From: a virus
Length of the DNA: 64,000 bases
Reading direction: 5' to 3' (one strand)
IMG/VR virus record: IMGVR_UViG_3300045538_000426
Coordinates: 58,970-122,969 of that record
The notes beneath the pieces are model-generated. The model did not search any database, was not told the DNA's origin, and saw only the letters and a list, made by a program, of their open reading frames with translations. This document shows, piece by piece, positions 26,885 through 34,297 of this stretch. The position numbers were made by a program, and so were the translations under genes. Position 1 is the stretch's first letter, and each line of letters begins with the position of its first letter.

Positions 26885-27145
26885 TCAATAACTGGTTTGT
26901 CGTTTTAACATGAATCCAAAACCTACGATTCTAAATGAAAATACCCAAAAATACTTCTCACCGTCTTCAAATCTTGTATCGAGATATAATAGTTCAGTTG
27001 GGGCACTTACCGAAAATTGACTTCCTCTGTCATCTTCCATTACACATTCCCTTTTTTTGGTAAAAACGAAATTCGGAAAATAGAACACGGTTAATGAAAG
27101 ATAATTAAAATCCCCCCGCTTGAAAATGTATTTAGTTACTTCCAC
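26885..27145 (-). CDS. Hypothetical protein, 86 aa
   Basis: Beta-rich small protein (VTKYIFKRGDFNYLSLTVFYFP) with many aromatic residues and no recognised family. It lies between DUF1501 and further small minus-strand genes. Confidence 0.5.
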   Translation of the reverse strand: MEVTKYIFKRGDFNYLSLTVFYFPNFVFTKKRECVMEDDRGSQFSVSAPTELLYLDTRFEDGEKYFWVFSFRIVGFGFMLKRQTSY

Positions 27146-27158
27146 AAAGTTGTGCTTT

Positions 27159-27422
27159 CTATTTAAAAATTGTACACCGTAAGTTAACCGATATTAAATT
27201 ACATTTCTTTATCGACAGTGAATCAAAAATCGTAATAATTTCCTCATCCTTTGCGTTTTTAATCACATCTCCGTTTATTTTAATCTGAGCCTGCCAGCGG
27301 GTTAGTTTTGATGCATAATCAGCAGCGTCCTTGCACTTAACATCGGATATGTATTCATGTATTCTATGTCTTCCATGTTCCCCGGAATAACCTTTATATG
27401 TTATATACTCCAACGGAACCAA
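27159..27422 (-). CDS. Hypothetical protein, 87 aa
   Basis: Small alpha/beta protein of unknown function. It starts MVPLEYITYKGYSG and holds a central charged helix. It is one of a run of small genes on the minus strand. No domain seen. Confidence 0.5.
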   Translation of the reverse strand: MVPLEYITYKGYSGEHGRHRIHEYISDVKCKDAADYASKLTRWQAQIKINGDVIKNAKDEEIITIFDSLSIKKCNLISVNLRCTIFK

Positions 27423-27452
27423 AGTCTTTTTTGTTTCGGTTAAAAAACATAA

Positions 27453-27851
27453 TTAAATTTCCCCATCGACGAGATGAAGATGACAAATTTGTTGTTTGTC
27501 TGCCCATTCCAAAATCTGCGCATAAACCTTCATTAGATGGTCATAATCATAATCATCTTCGGAAGCAAATCGGCCGGGCAACGCCGGATCGGTCTTGTAT
27601 TTGGCCATGTTAACTAAAGATTTAACGTTACCGGTCCAATCCCAACGTGGTTCATCTGGGCCCTCGTCGTCACTGATTCCTCCGCCGGTGATAGATGCCC
27701 ATGTATCGTAACAAGAACAGTGTCCGTATTTAGTTAAAGCTGCCCAGTCGTCAATTACAACTGCGACCCAACCAGACTCCTGATAGTCACAGTCGTCATC
27801 CTGTGCTATGATTGAGTTTCGAAATAACTCACTTTGTCCTTTAGTTATCAT
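27453..27851 (-). CDS. Hypothetical protein, 132 aa
   Basis: Acidic protein with GHCSCYDTWASITGGG in the middle and several Trp residues. The two close Cys plus flanking His could bind metal. It is preceded by a strong promoter whose -10 box ends 6 nt before the ATG, so this gene probably opens an operon that reads towards 26885. Family not recognised. Confidence 0.6.
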   Translation of the reverse strand: MITKGQSELFRNSIIAQDDDCDYQESGWVAVVIDDWAALTKYGHCSCYDTWASITGGGISDDEGPDEPRWDWTGNVKSLVNMAKYKTDPALPGRFASEDDYDYDHLMKVYAQILEWADKQQICHLHLVDGEI

Positions 27852-27857
27852 GATTGA

Positions 27858-27886
27858 AGATTAAACTAATTCCATCGGATTGTCAA
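27858..27886 (-). promoter_or_regulatory. Sigma70-like promoter, leaderless geometry
   Basis: Minus strand TTGACA, 17 bp, TAATCT, ending 6 nt before ATG 27851. Confidence 0.7.
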
Positions 27887-27887
27887 C

Positions 27888-28073
27888 TTAAAAGCTGGAC
27901 GGCTTCACGACTTCTCCATCTATAATGGGAAGGGGGATCGGTTCCTCGCTCCACATACAATTCCGTTCTTTCTCTACAGTGAATGAATATTCCTCGTTGC
28001 TTGCGTAGAGTTTTCCACCTGACTTTTCTACACATAGAATACACGGGTGTGTTCGCCGAAGTCCGTCCACCAA
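27888..28073 (-). CDS. Hypothetical protein, 61 aa (uncertain)
   Basis: Open frame with a CILC motif near the N-terminus and CMW further on. The start is a TTG or adjacent GTG, which lowers certainty. It fits neatly between the 48-aa zinc-ribbon gene and the promoter at 27858. Confidence 0.4.
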   Translation of the reverse strand: MVDGLRRTHPCILCVEKSGGKLYASNEEYSFTVEKERNCMWSEEPIPLPIIDGEVVKPSSF

Positions 28074-28085
28074 TAATATCCCGCT

Positions 28086-28232
28086 TTAGTGGGAATTTTT
28101 TTTGTCATTTTCATATTTTTTTGCTTTCTTACATTTTTTACATATACCGTCAAATCTAATATAGTTCATCTTGTAGAATTTGTTTTCTGACATCGATTCT
28201 CTACATTCTCTACACGTTATTTTGACAGTCAT
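28086..28232 (-). CDS. Zinc-ribbon microprotein, 48 aa
   Basis: Starts MTVKITCRECRESM and carries a second pair CKKC at residues 31-34, giving CxxC-20-CxxC, a complete zinc-ribbon frame. It is strongly basic (Lys-rich C-terminus) and so possibly nucleic-acid binding. It lies 7 nt from the YopX-like gene and on the same strand. Confidence 0.6.
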   Translation of the reverse strand: MTVKITCRECRESMSENKFYKMNYIRFDGICKKCKKAKKYENDKKNSH

Positions 28233-28239
28233 ATAATGT

Positions 28240-28683
28240 TTAAAATGAAAAATCTGGGTTTTGATGTATATTTCCGACCACTTTTCTATAAGCTCCTAGT
28301 GGATTGCCGGAATAACGGTCCGATCCACCTGTCTCCAACATACGCCGTGTAAATCCTCGCCACCCCGATTGAATAAAACTCCATTTTACCAGATATGTTA
28401 CGTTATAGAGACGGTCGTTGCTCCAATCATCGTGAACTTTGGTTTGAACTAGATCGTCCTCGTAAATTTCTCTGCCATTCGAATCATCGAATTCACAATA
28501 TCGATTGAAGATATAATCAGATGTACCGGATTCTGTATCCAAACCATCCGTTCTACTTAGAGAAATTTCATTTCCCGTGTGGTGCCATAGAAGATGGTGT
28601 CCATCTGAACTGTGATATGGAATATCCGAAAATATTCTCAGGTTTTTACACCAAACTCGTGATTTATTCTTTAATTTTCTCAT
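28240..28683 (-). CDS. YopX-like protein
   Basis: 147 aa. The N-terminus RVWCKNLRIFS, the central DSNGREIYEDDLVQT and the C-terminal YRKVVGNIHQNPDF fit the YopX family (consensus: nGk.IYEGDiV and GNIyenPEL). YopX proteins are common in phages and form small beta-barrel domains. The function is unknown. Confidence 0.75.
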   Translation of the reverse strand: MRKLKNKSRVWCKNLRIFSDIPYHSSDGHHLLWHHTGNEISLSRTDGLDTESGTSDYIFNRYCEFDDSNGREIYEDDLVQTKVHDDWSNDRLYNVTYLVKWSFIQSGWRGFTRRMLETGGSDRYSGNPLGAYRKVVGNIHQNPDFSF

Positions 28684-28702
28684 AAATCTTGATTATATCC
28701 CC

Positions 28703-28879
28703 TCATTCTAATCCCCAAAACTTTCTCATATCTGGATTTGGATGATTTTTGTAAGCAGAAGCTGCACAGTCATGTAGTTCGTCTTTCATATCATCTAGTG
28801 ATCTTGACCTCTCACGGAAGATTTTGTGGGCCACATCAATATCGAACCAATATTCCGTTGGATGTGTTATATTATCCAT
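28703..28879 (-). CDS. Hypothetical protein, 58 aa
   Basis: Starts MDNITHPTEYWF and ends KFWGLE. Its ATG overlaps the stop of the upstream 168-aa gene by 8 nt (ATGGATAA arrangement), which supports it as a real coupled gene. Helical, charged, unknown. Confidence 0.55.
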   Translation of the reverse strand: MDNITHPTEYWFDIDVAHKIFRERSRSLDDMKDELHDCAASAYKNHPNPDMRKFWGLE

Positions 28880-29378
28880 TTAGATGCCTTTCTAAAAATT
28901 TCCGTATCTTAGAACCTATTCTTTTGAAGAAACCTACGTCTTCTTTCATTTCTCCGAAAAGATTGTCCAATGCCGCGTCTGATTTGGCGCGATTCTTCCC
29001 TCTAAATTCAAGAAGTTTTACATTCGACACAACTGAATCCCGGAATTCTACTTCGTATTTTACCCAATAATCGTTTTTAAGACGAAGGTCGTCCTCATAA
29101 CCAGCGCAATACAAATCATATATTTCCATGACGAGGTTGTGTGGATTGTAACGTAACCATGTGGGATTTTTTCTCTCATATTCACCGTTCACGACTACAG
29201 CGTCAAAACTTTGAATCCACATAGTCCCATCTTCACGGATTTCGTAATTGGACATTCTTTTTCCTAGATTCTTGGTCTGAAACGTAAAAATCTTATTAAA
29301 ATCAGCCTTCTCTAATTCTTGTCGGTCTTTGGGGAAAGGCAAAGGAAATTTACATTTTATTGTATCGTATAATCCCAT
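28872..29378 (-). CDS. Hypothetical protein, 168 aa
   Basis: Begins MGLYDTIKCKFPLPFP with FTFQTKNLGKRMSNYEI after it, a start pattern I associate with a widespread phage protein family of unknown function. The middle is beta-rich and the C-terminal third is helical and basic (GSKIRKFLERHLNG). No catalytic motif is seen. Confidence 0.65.
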   Translation of the reverse strand: MGLYDTIKCKFPLPFPKDRQELEKADFNKIFTFQTKNLGKRMSNYEIREDGTMWIQSFDAVVVNGEYERKNPTWLRYNPHNLVMEIYDLYCAGYEDDLRLKNDYWVKYEVEFRDSVVSNVKLLEFRGKNRAKSDAALDNLFGEMKEDVGFFKRIGSKIRKFLERHLNG

Positions 29379-29380
29379 AT

Positions 29381-29659
29381 TTATTGTCGGTTGAACACCA
29401 AATTCGAAAAGTGTTGATTTATCTGCGTCAGCGCGATTTGTTTTCCCGACTGAATTCCGTAGTTATAAGATTGGTCGTTGACGAATCGTAACAAATCCAT
29501 CAAATTGTGAATTGGTTCTCTCAATGGGATGTAAATTCTCAATCCAAGCGCCCATACGGAATGATTCTCTGAACAATCTGGAACTTGAACGGCTCCTATG
29601 GAAAGCAAGAAATCAACCGTAGCAACATCGGCGTGTTCTCTGTGTGTGTAATGTGCCAT
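29381..29659 (-). CDS. Hypothetical protein, 92 aa
   Basis: The start is set at MAHYTHREHADV, because an upstream extension would overlap the MazG-like gene. Helical protein, no recognised domain. Confidence 0.55.
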   Translation of the reverse strand: MAHYTHREHADVATVDFLLSIGAVQVPDCSENHSVWALGLRIYIPLREPIHNLMDLLRFVNDQSYNYGIQSGKQIALTQINQHFSNLVFNRQ

Positions 29660-29663
29660 ATTA

Positions 29664-29963
29664 CTAATTTTGTGGTGGGGGAGGGACTTCAAATCCACTC
29701 TTACGTCTAACTGTCGGATCTACTCTAGTCCCATCTTCAAATGCAGACCTAGTTGTTTCAGACATTTTAATCAAATCGGACAATTCAATGCTGTGGTGTT
29801 TTTTGGAAAATTCCGCAATTGCTCCTAATAGGTCAGACAGTTCCATGAGTGCCATGATAGGATTGTTTGATTCCATCGCGTCTTTAAATTCCAGATACTC
29901 TTCGTCTATTTTAGTAATTTCTCCGAGTATTCCTTTAGGAATTGGTTTTGTGTGATATGGCAT
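29664..29963 (-). CDS. MazG-like nucleotide pyrophosphohydrolase domain
   Basis: 99 aa all-alpha protein with GEITKIDEEYLEFKDA and MELSDLLGAI, the paired EExxE and ExxD metal-binding helices of MazG-like NTP pyrophosphohydrolases. Such phage enzymes are thought to trim (d)NTPs or alarmones. The C-terminus is Pro-rich. It overlaps the aaRS-like gene by 29 nt, so the two are probably co-translated. Confidence 0.7.
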   Translation of the reverse strand: MPYHTKPIPKGILGEITKIDEEYLEFKDAMESNNPIMALMELSDLLGAIAEFSKKHHSIELSDLIKMSETTRSAFEDGTRVDPTVRRKSGFEVPPPPQN

Positions 29964-30513
29964 ATTTTTCTATAACTTTTGAGAGTCTTGGTTCCGCTAC
30001 ACCGGTTCCATAAATCCATTCCAAGAACTCACAACTACGAATACCATAACTCCCAAGTTCGATTTTGTCAAACATAATATCATAAGAAGGCATATCCGAT
30101 GAAGACCGAGTTGGTGTTATGTATACACCTTCACCGAGTTTTGATTCAAAAAAATCAAATGCCAAAGAAATGACATAATCTAACGAATCCCCGTTTACAT
30201 GGTCGGTTTTTATTAGTTCATTTTTTATGAAATATTTCGAATGATACGCATCAAACGCATCTTCTCGGAAGCACGGTGTAATTGTTTGAAACTGTCCCTT
30301 TGGTAAGAACCCCTTGTTGTATTGATATAGGAAAGATTGTTCTCCCGAAGCAACCAACACCTTTCCCTTTTCCAATACCGTGAAATCCGGTATATCCGAT
30401 GGTTTGGTTATGTCCGATATTGACTTGGTAACTAACCACGGTGTTTCTACTCGCTTGAATCCTCTATGTTCATAGAAGCTTAATGAATCATCCAATATTT
30501 TGTAGCTTATCAT
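29935..30513 (-). CDS. Class II aminoacyl-tRNA synthetase-like catalytic core
   Basis: 192 aa. Motif 2-like TPCFREDAFDAYHSKYFIKNEL (two segments), a motif 1-like FYEHRGFKRVETPWL, a flipping-loop-like SGEQSFL, and motif 3-like IYGTGVAEPRLSKV give the class II fold in the right order. There is no anticodon-binding domain, and the length is less than half that of a full synthetase. It may aminoacylate another acceptor or modify tRNA, or be a paralogue such as those that adenylate amino acids. It overlaps the GIY-YIG gene by 26 nt. Confidence 0.7.
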   Translation of the reverse strand: MISYKILDDSLSFYEHRGFKRVETPWLVTKSISDITKPSDIPDFTVLEKGKVLVASGEQSFLYQYNKGFLPKGQFQTITPCFREDAFDAYHSKYFIKNELIKTDHVNGDSLDYVISLAFDFFESKLGEGVYITPTRSSSDMPSYDIMFDKIELGSYGIRSCEFLEWIYGTGVAEPRLSKVIEKYAISHKTNS

Positions 30514-30754
30514 ATTTTAGAATCAATTGAATTTTCTCGTTCCGCGTAATTTGTTTGATTTGATATTCACGCTTCATTGCTTCCGACTTGGTATCGAATG
30601 CTTCGGAGTAAACCATAACCACTGGTCGTCTTGTTTTTGTGTATTTTGCTCCTTTGCCGTCATTGTGAGTTTTTATCCGTTTCTCAAGGTTGTTGCTGTA
30701 ACCACAGTAAAACGTACCGTCCGAACACCTAATCAAGTAACAGTAATGTTGCAT
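30488..30754 (-). CDS. GIY-YIG nuclease domain protein
   Basis: 88 aa UvrC-type GIY-YIG domain: HYCYLIRCSDGTFYCGYSNNLEKRI at the N-terminus (CYL and YCG for GIY/YIG, catalytic Arg in EKRI), then KGAKYTKTRRPV and a Glu in the EAMKREYQIK helix. The length is that of stand-alone GIY-YIG proteins (YhbQ type). The start is at MQHYCYL. Confidence 0.85.
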   Translation of the reverse strand: MQHYCYLIRCSDGTFYCGYSNNLEKRIKTHNDGKGAKYTKTRRPVVMVYSEAFDTKSEAMKREYQIKQITRNEKIQLILKYDKLQNIG

Positions 30755-30977
30755 TAAAAATAGAATCTGTGATAGAATTCCAAGTGGCCCTATCGGTTGC
30801 ATTACATACATCAATTTCAGTGGAACAGAAAATTGTATTATCATCCGGCCATTGAACGGATGAGACACATGATTTGTTGATTTTTATCATCCATTCCGAT
30901 TCCGCTACCAAAACTCTTTCGTATCTTTGCTTTAATTCAATGATTTTTTCGTCTTCCACGATTGATTTAGTTATCAT
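30729..30977 (-). CDS. Hypothetical protein, 82 aa
   Basis: N-terminal charged helix (EDEKIIELKQRYERVL) followed by a beta-rich half. It overlaps both neighbours, by 26 and 11 nt. No family recognised. Confidence 0.5.
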   Translation of the reverse strand: MITKSIVEDEKIIELKQRYERVLVAESEWMIKINKSCVSSVQWPDDNTIFCSTEIDVCNATDRATWNSITDSIFNATLLLLD

Positions 30978-31404
30978 ACGGTTTGAATGTGATTTTACCA
31001 AGTTCATTTATCATGACGGATTCTCTGAAAAGACAGTCTTTGCTCATGATTGTAAATTCACATGGAGTTATATACCCATCGGAATAAAATTCTATGCCCA
31101 TCACGTCATCTTCTATTATGGATAATGATACCACCGAATCGGAGTAAACCTTTAGGAATTCATTGGTTATAGAAATTATGTGGTTTGTGATTCCGATGCT
31201 TGCATTTGCCCCCGAGGTAATCGCATTTGCTCGGTAGTGGATAATCAGCGTTTCCAAATTAGTTTTTGCAGTTTCGTATTCATGTCTAGGATTCGGAGAT
31301 ATATTTGAGATCATACCAACGAAAATAATCCCAATGATAAAAATAACCAACAGAACTTCGATGAGTGTATATGCGGAGGATTTACGACGCGTAAGTTTGG
31401 TCAT
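30967..31404 (-). CDS. Type IV prepilin-like (pseudopilin) protein
   Basis: 145 aa with a prepilin N-terminus: a basic leader of ~10 residues, then AYTLIEVLLVIFIIGIIFVGM, in which Glu5 and the hydrophobic helix match the TLIEV methylation motif. The usual Gly before the cleavage site is replaced (SSAY), so processing by the host prepilin peptidase is uncertain. The rest is beta-rich like GspH-type minor pseudopilins. Such proteins are very common in PVC bacteria but rare in phages. It is embedded in overlapping phage genes. Confidence 0.75.
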   Translation of the reverse strand: MTKLTRRKSSAYTLIEVLLVIFIIGIIFVGMISNISPNPRHEYETAKTNLETLIIHYRANAITSGANASIGITNHIISITNEFLKVYSDSVVSLSIIEDDVMGIEFYSDGYITPCEFTIMSKDCLFRESVMINELGKITFKPYDN

Positions 31405-31588
31405 ATAAAGTAAATCTCCATTCCACTGAAGCCATCGTGCGGTCTGTTACTTTTCTAAGAAGTTCGGCGTCTATGTAATTTTCAGTTGAATGTTCCAATT
31501 CCTCGCTAATGTTATCATGTACGTCTATAGGAATTAAATTTGTTCTTCCGAACAACTGCTTATTGTTTTTTAAAAAGTCAGCGTTCAT
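31382..31588 (-). CDS. Hypothetical protein, 68 aa
   Basis: The start is at MNADFLKNN, directly after the thymidylate synthase stop. It overlaps the prepilin-like gene by 23 nt. Charged, helical, unknown. Confidence 0.5.
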   Translation of the reverse strand: MNADFLKNNKQLFGRTNLIPIDVHDNISEELEHSTENYIDAELLRKVTDRTMASVEWRFTLYDQTYAS

Positions 31589-31589
31589 A

Positions 31590-32774
31590 TTAAACCGCAA
31601 CGTCCGCTTTGATGGCCGATTGCGGGTTGTAACCAATCAACTCTATGTCCTCGAATTTAGTATCAAATATAGATTTTCCCAAGGTCTTTAACTTTAACGA
31701 TGGAAGTTCGCCGATGGTCCTACATAGCTGCAATTCGGCCTGTTCGACGTGATTCTCATATAAATGGAAATCGGCGATACTCGCGACCAATGTTCCGACA
31801 ATCATGTTTAATTGATTGGCCACCAGATGTGTAAGTAAAGCATAAAATGCATCATTATACGGCTTTCCTAAGAAAGCGTCGTTACTACGCATGGAATAGT
31901 AGCAGTTAAGTCTATATTTGGGGATATTCATTTGGTCACAGATTCGATACAGTGGTTCTTCGGCACACCTATGTCTCCCATCCGTAATGCCTAGGCATTT
32001 ATGTAACAAAACTTCTCTTTCACTGACCGATAACTCTTCCGTCCCGAATTGAATATAATTGTGGCAAGCAGGAAGAACAGCATCCTCTTTTCTGTTACTG
32101 TGATATGGATGCCACGACGAAATGATTATCCTACGGCTATCTGGATTTGTTTTTAATTCGTTTAGGGCAGCGGTTAGTTGATCTACATATCCAACTTCAC
32201 ACGATTCGCCATAACTTGTCTCATAATGAACGTCCCACTCGGTTCCAAATGGTTGTTGGGGGTTTTTATTATTACAAAGTGGGTCCGAGTTGTCGTGACA
32301 TGGAAACCGTCTCCACAAACCACCGTAAGCAAAGTTTCCTACACTTCCGAACTGATGAGCAAATTTTTCGTTTTCAACGATTCGTTTTTCAAATTCCTTT
32401 TGAGTAAACGGACGATGACTTCTAGCGCCGATATCTACACCGTAGAATGTCCCACCTTCGGTACAAATAGCCATGCCATTATCCTCATAATACTTGAGAT
32501 ATGATTGATATGGCCACTCTGTCCAGAAAGTCACTCCGTTTTGAAGAAGGTAACGGATATTGGTGTCACCTGAAATCATCCACAATAGTTCGTGAACGAC
32601 GCTTTTCCAGTGAATTTTTTTGGTGGTCAGTAACGGAAACCCTCGATTTAAATCGATATGGGTTTGTCTTCCCCAAACTTTGCGGGTGTTTATTCCAGTT
32701 CTATTTGAAGATTTTTTTCCATTTGATAGAACGTCGAACAATAACTTGAAATAATCAGACTCATATTTATTCAT
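31590..32774 (-). CDS. thyA: Thymidylate synthase with insertions
   Basis: 394 aa, longer than the ~264-290 usual for ThyA. Key elements: SNRTGINTRKVWG (phosphate-binding Arg), catalytic Cys in LPACHNYIQF, RRIIISSWHP (Arg pair), RSNDAFLGKPYNDAFYALL with the Asn that selects dUMP over dCMP, and ASIADFHLYENHVEQ. The extra length lies in two inserts, around residues 85-140 and near the His/Cys-rich segment after the catalytic Cys (HKCLGITDGRHRCAE). It makes dTMP from dUMP and methylene-folate. A dihydrofolate reductase remnant lies 1.2 kb upstream. Confidence 0.92.
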   Translation of the reverse strand: MNKYESDYFKLLFDVLSNGKKSSNRTGINTRKVWGRQTHIDLNRGFPLLTTKKIHWKSVVHELLWMISGDTNIRYLLQNGVTFWTEWPYQSYLKYYEDNGMAICTEGGTFYGVDIGARSHRPFTQKEFEKRIVENEKFAHQFGSVGNFAYGGLWRRFPCHDNSDPLCNNKNPQQPFGTEWDVHYETSYGESCEVGYVDQLTAALNELKTNPDSRRIIISSWHPYHSNRKEDAVLPACHNYIQFGTEELSVSEREVLLHKCLGITDGRHRCAEEPLYRICDQMNIPKYRLNCYYSMRSNDAFLGKPYNDAFYALLTHLVANQLNMIVGTLVASIADFHLYENHVEQAELQLCRTIGELPSLKLKTLGKSIFDTKFEDIELIGYNPQSAIKADVAV

Positions 32775-32961
32775 ATTCTTCTTTAATGATATTTAAGATG
32801 TTTTGTAAATCCTCTTGATCCAGCCCGACTGAACAATAACCCACAATTGGGTATTTTCCCTTTTCAATTTCCACCGTGCATAAATGGTCTTTGTAAAGAG
32901 ATGTATTATCCACAAGACTCCATTGATGTCCTCCGATATACTCCCATGTTCTATCTTTCAT
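32767..32961 (-). CDS. Hypothetical protein, 64 aa
   Basis: Small beta-rich protein ending in an acidic helix (LQNILNIIKEEYE). It overlaps thyA by 8 nt and the next gene by 11 nt, typical of early phage operons. Function unknown. Confidence 0.55.
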   Translation of the reverse strand: MKDRTWEYIGGHQWSLVDNTSLYKDHLCTVEIEKGKYPIVGYCSVGLDQEDLQNILNIIKEEYE

Positions 32962-33160
32962 AGGCTTCTTCGGAAATTTCCTGTGTAATATCTACCGGTT
33001 TGATACCAGTGTTGTTGTCTCTAAATCTCAAAACAGTATAATATGCCAGGAACTCCTCCTTGAACGGTGGAAGAGAATCAATAAGTTCGTGTTTAACGGT
33101 ATACGCCTCCGATGGTATATTATCGTAAAACAAAAGGTAAATATAGGTTGAACGTGCCAT
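32951..33160 (-). CDS. Hypothetical protein, 69 aa
   Basis: Starts MARSTYIYLLFYDNIPSEAYTVK in two strands and then a helix. No family recognised. Co-directional and overlapping with the 64-aa gene. Confidence 0.55.
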   Translation of the reverse strand: MARSTYIYLLFYDNIPSEAYTVKHELIDSLPPFKEEFLAYYTVLRFRDNNTGIKPVDITQEISEEAYER

Positions 33161-33198
33161 TATTATTTTACAAATTTTTGATCTTTTTTAGGACGGAT

Positions 33199-33498
33199 TC
33201 AACTTTCGTATTCATACACTACATCTTCTATTTCAAGCCACTTTGAATTGGCTTTCTTTATTGCCGATAGTTCCACTCCCATGTGGCCAACTACCACTGC
33301 AATTTGACTTTCTATTGAATTAATCTTTTCCGTAAAATTCAAATCAAACCTCTCGTCGGATTTTTCCATTCGGTCACGGAGTTCCATTAACCTGTCGAAC
33401 TCTGCTAACCAAAACCCAGTTGACGCATTCAACATGGTATCGGATTCGCCTTGGATGATAAGATTTTCTTTAGATTTTTTTGTAAGTTTCTTTTTCAT
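33199..33498 (-). CDS. Hypothetical protein, 99 aa
   Basis: Helical protein with a Lys-rich N-terminus and a likely coiled coil (FDRLMELRDRMEKSDERF). It overlaps the DUF5662 gene by 4 nt. Confidence 0.55.
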   Translation of the reverse strand: MKKKLTKKSKENLIIQGESDTMLNASTGFWLAEFDRLMELRDRMEKSDERFDLNFTEKINSIESQIAVVVGHMGVELSAIKKANSKWLEIEDVVYEYES

Positions 33499-33968
33499 TC
33501 GGTGAAGTATTCTCTAACGGTGTTTTCTAGGATTTTACGAAGTTGTGGAGGAATGTTGTATTTTTGGGAATTTATGTCGATGGATTTTCTTATGTTACCG
33601 TCTTTATTTCTCATAGTGGCTGCTTTCCAGTCAGCCAACATTTCTAAAACATCTACCAACGTCATGTCTTCCACGCCGTTCGGCCAGTGTTCGGGGTGAT
33701 GACGATTTTTTGCATAATGGTGAGTTATAGCTGGTCGGACCTCATCTAATAACTTCTTGTATTCCTCACTGCCATAGACGGTTGCACCTAGTTTGTGGGT
33801 ATTAGCCGCGAAAATACTAAGTTCAGGTTCCTCGAATTTTGAGTTGTCGTGATTTTCTCCCCTTTTGATTAAATCAACGACAAATAGATTTAAGTTTCCT
33901 TGGACGGTTCTTACGTGTTTGTGAGTTTCGGCTAGACAGTGGCTCACTTCTTGTTCGGTAACGTTCAT
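33495..33968 (-). CDS. DUF5662 family protein (HD-like)
   Basis: 157 aa. The DUF5662 signatures are clear: ETHKHVRTVQGNLN, RGENHDNSKF (HD-type His-Asp), SEEYKKLLDEVRPAITHHY, RHHPEHWPNG, DVLEMLADWKAATM and a C-terminal LENTVREYF. Conserved His/Asp residues suggest a metal-dependent HD-type hydrolase, but the activity is unproven. Confidence 0.82.
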   Translation of the reverse strand: MNVTEQEVSHCLAETHKHVRTVQGNLNLFVVDLIKRGENHDNSKFEEPELSIFAANTHKLGATVYGSEEYKKLLDEVRPAITHHYAKNRHHPEHWPNGVEDMTLVDVLEMLADWKAATMRNKDGNIRKSIDINSQKYNIPPQLRKILENTVREYFTE

Positions 33969-34010
33969 GTCAACGACTGTATTTCACAACTCGGTGTCCG
34001 TCAAATTCTT

Positions 34011-34148
34011 TTACAAGTTCTTGATTCGGCAGTAGATGTTCAGAGTTAGTTCTCTAAACCATTTAAAATCTTCTTTTATAGGGGACCAAGGAAGCTTACC
34101 GGCGAGTCCAATCGTTCTACCCTCCGACATTGCTGCTACGGCTATCAC
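34011..34148 (-). pseudogene. Dihydrofolate reductase N-terminal remnant
   Basis: From a GTG at 34148 the frame reads VIAVAAMSEGRTIG then LAGKLPWSPIKEDFKWFREL, which is the start of DHFR (strand A, the ...IG...LPW loop, and the DFKxFxxLT helix). After ~36 residues the match ends and the frame stops at 34011. A full DHFR needs ~160 aa and only 42 nt remain before the next gene, so ~75% is deleted rather than frameshifted. The position near thyA fits the usual frd-td pairing in T4-like phages. Confidence 0.75.
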
Positions 34149-34297
34149 TCGACCAAAACCATTCTCTTAGATACGCCGTTTAACCCATATGCGTAATTAA
34201 TCGTGATTACTTCTTCTAGGCTGAGTGTGTATACGGTGGAGTCAATTCTCTCGCCTGTGCTAGTGTTCACCAACTTATATGTTTGATATGTTTTCAT
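34145..34297 (-). CDS. Hypothetical protein, 50 aa
   Basis: Starts MKTYQTYKLVNTSTGE and overlaps the upstream gene by 4 nt (ATGA junction). Its 3' end runs into the start of the DHFR remnant. Unknown function. The tight upstream overlap argues for a real gene. Confidence 0.5.
   Translation of the reverse strand: MKTYQTYKLVNTSTGERIDSTVYTLSLEEVITINYAYGLNGVSKRMVLVE

Noticed and set aside
31590-32774. dCMP hydroxymethylase instead of thymidylate synthase
   Set aside because: The Asn in the FLGKPYN motif that selects dUMP is present, and no other hydroxymethylcytosine pathway genes are seen.
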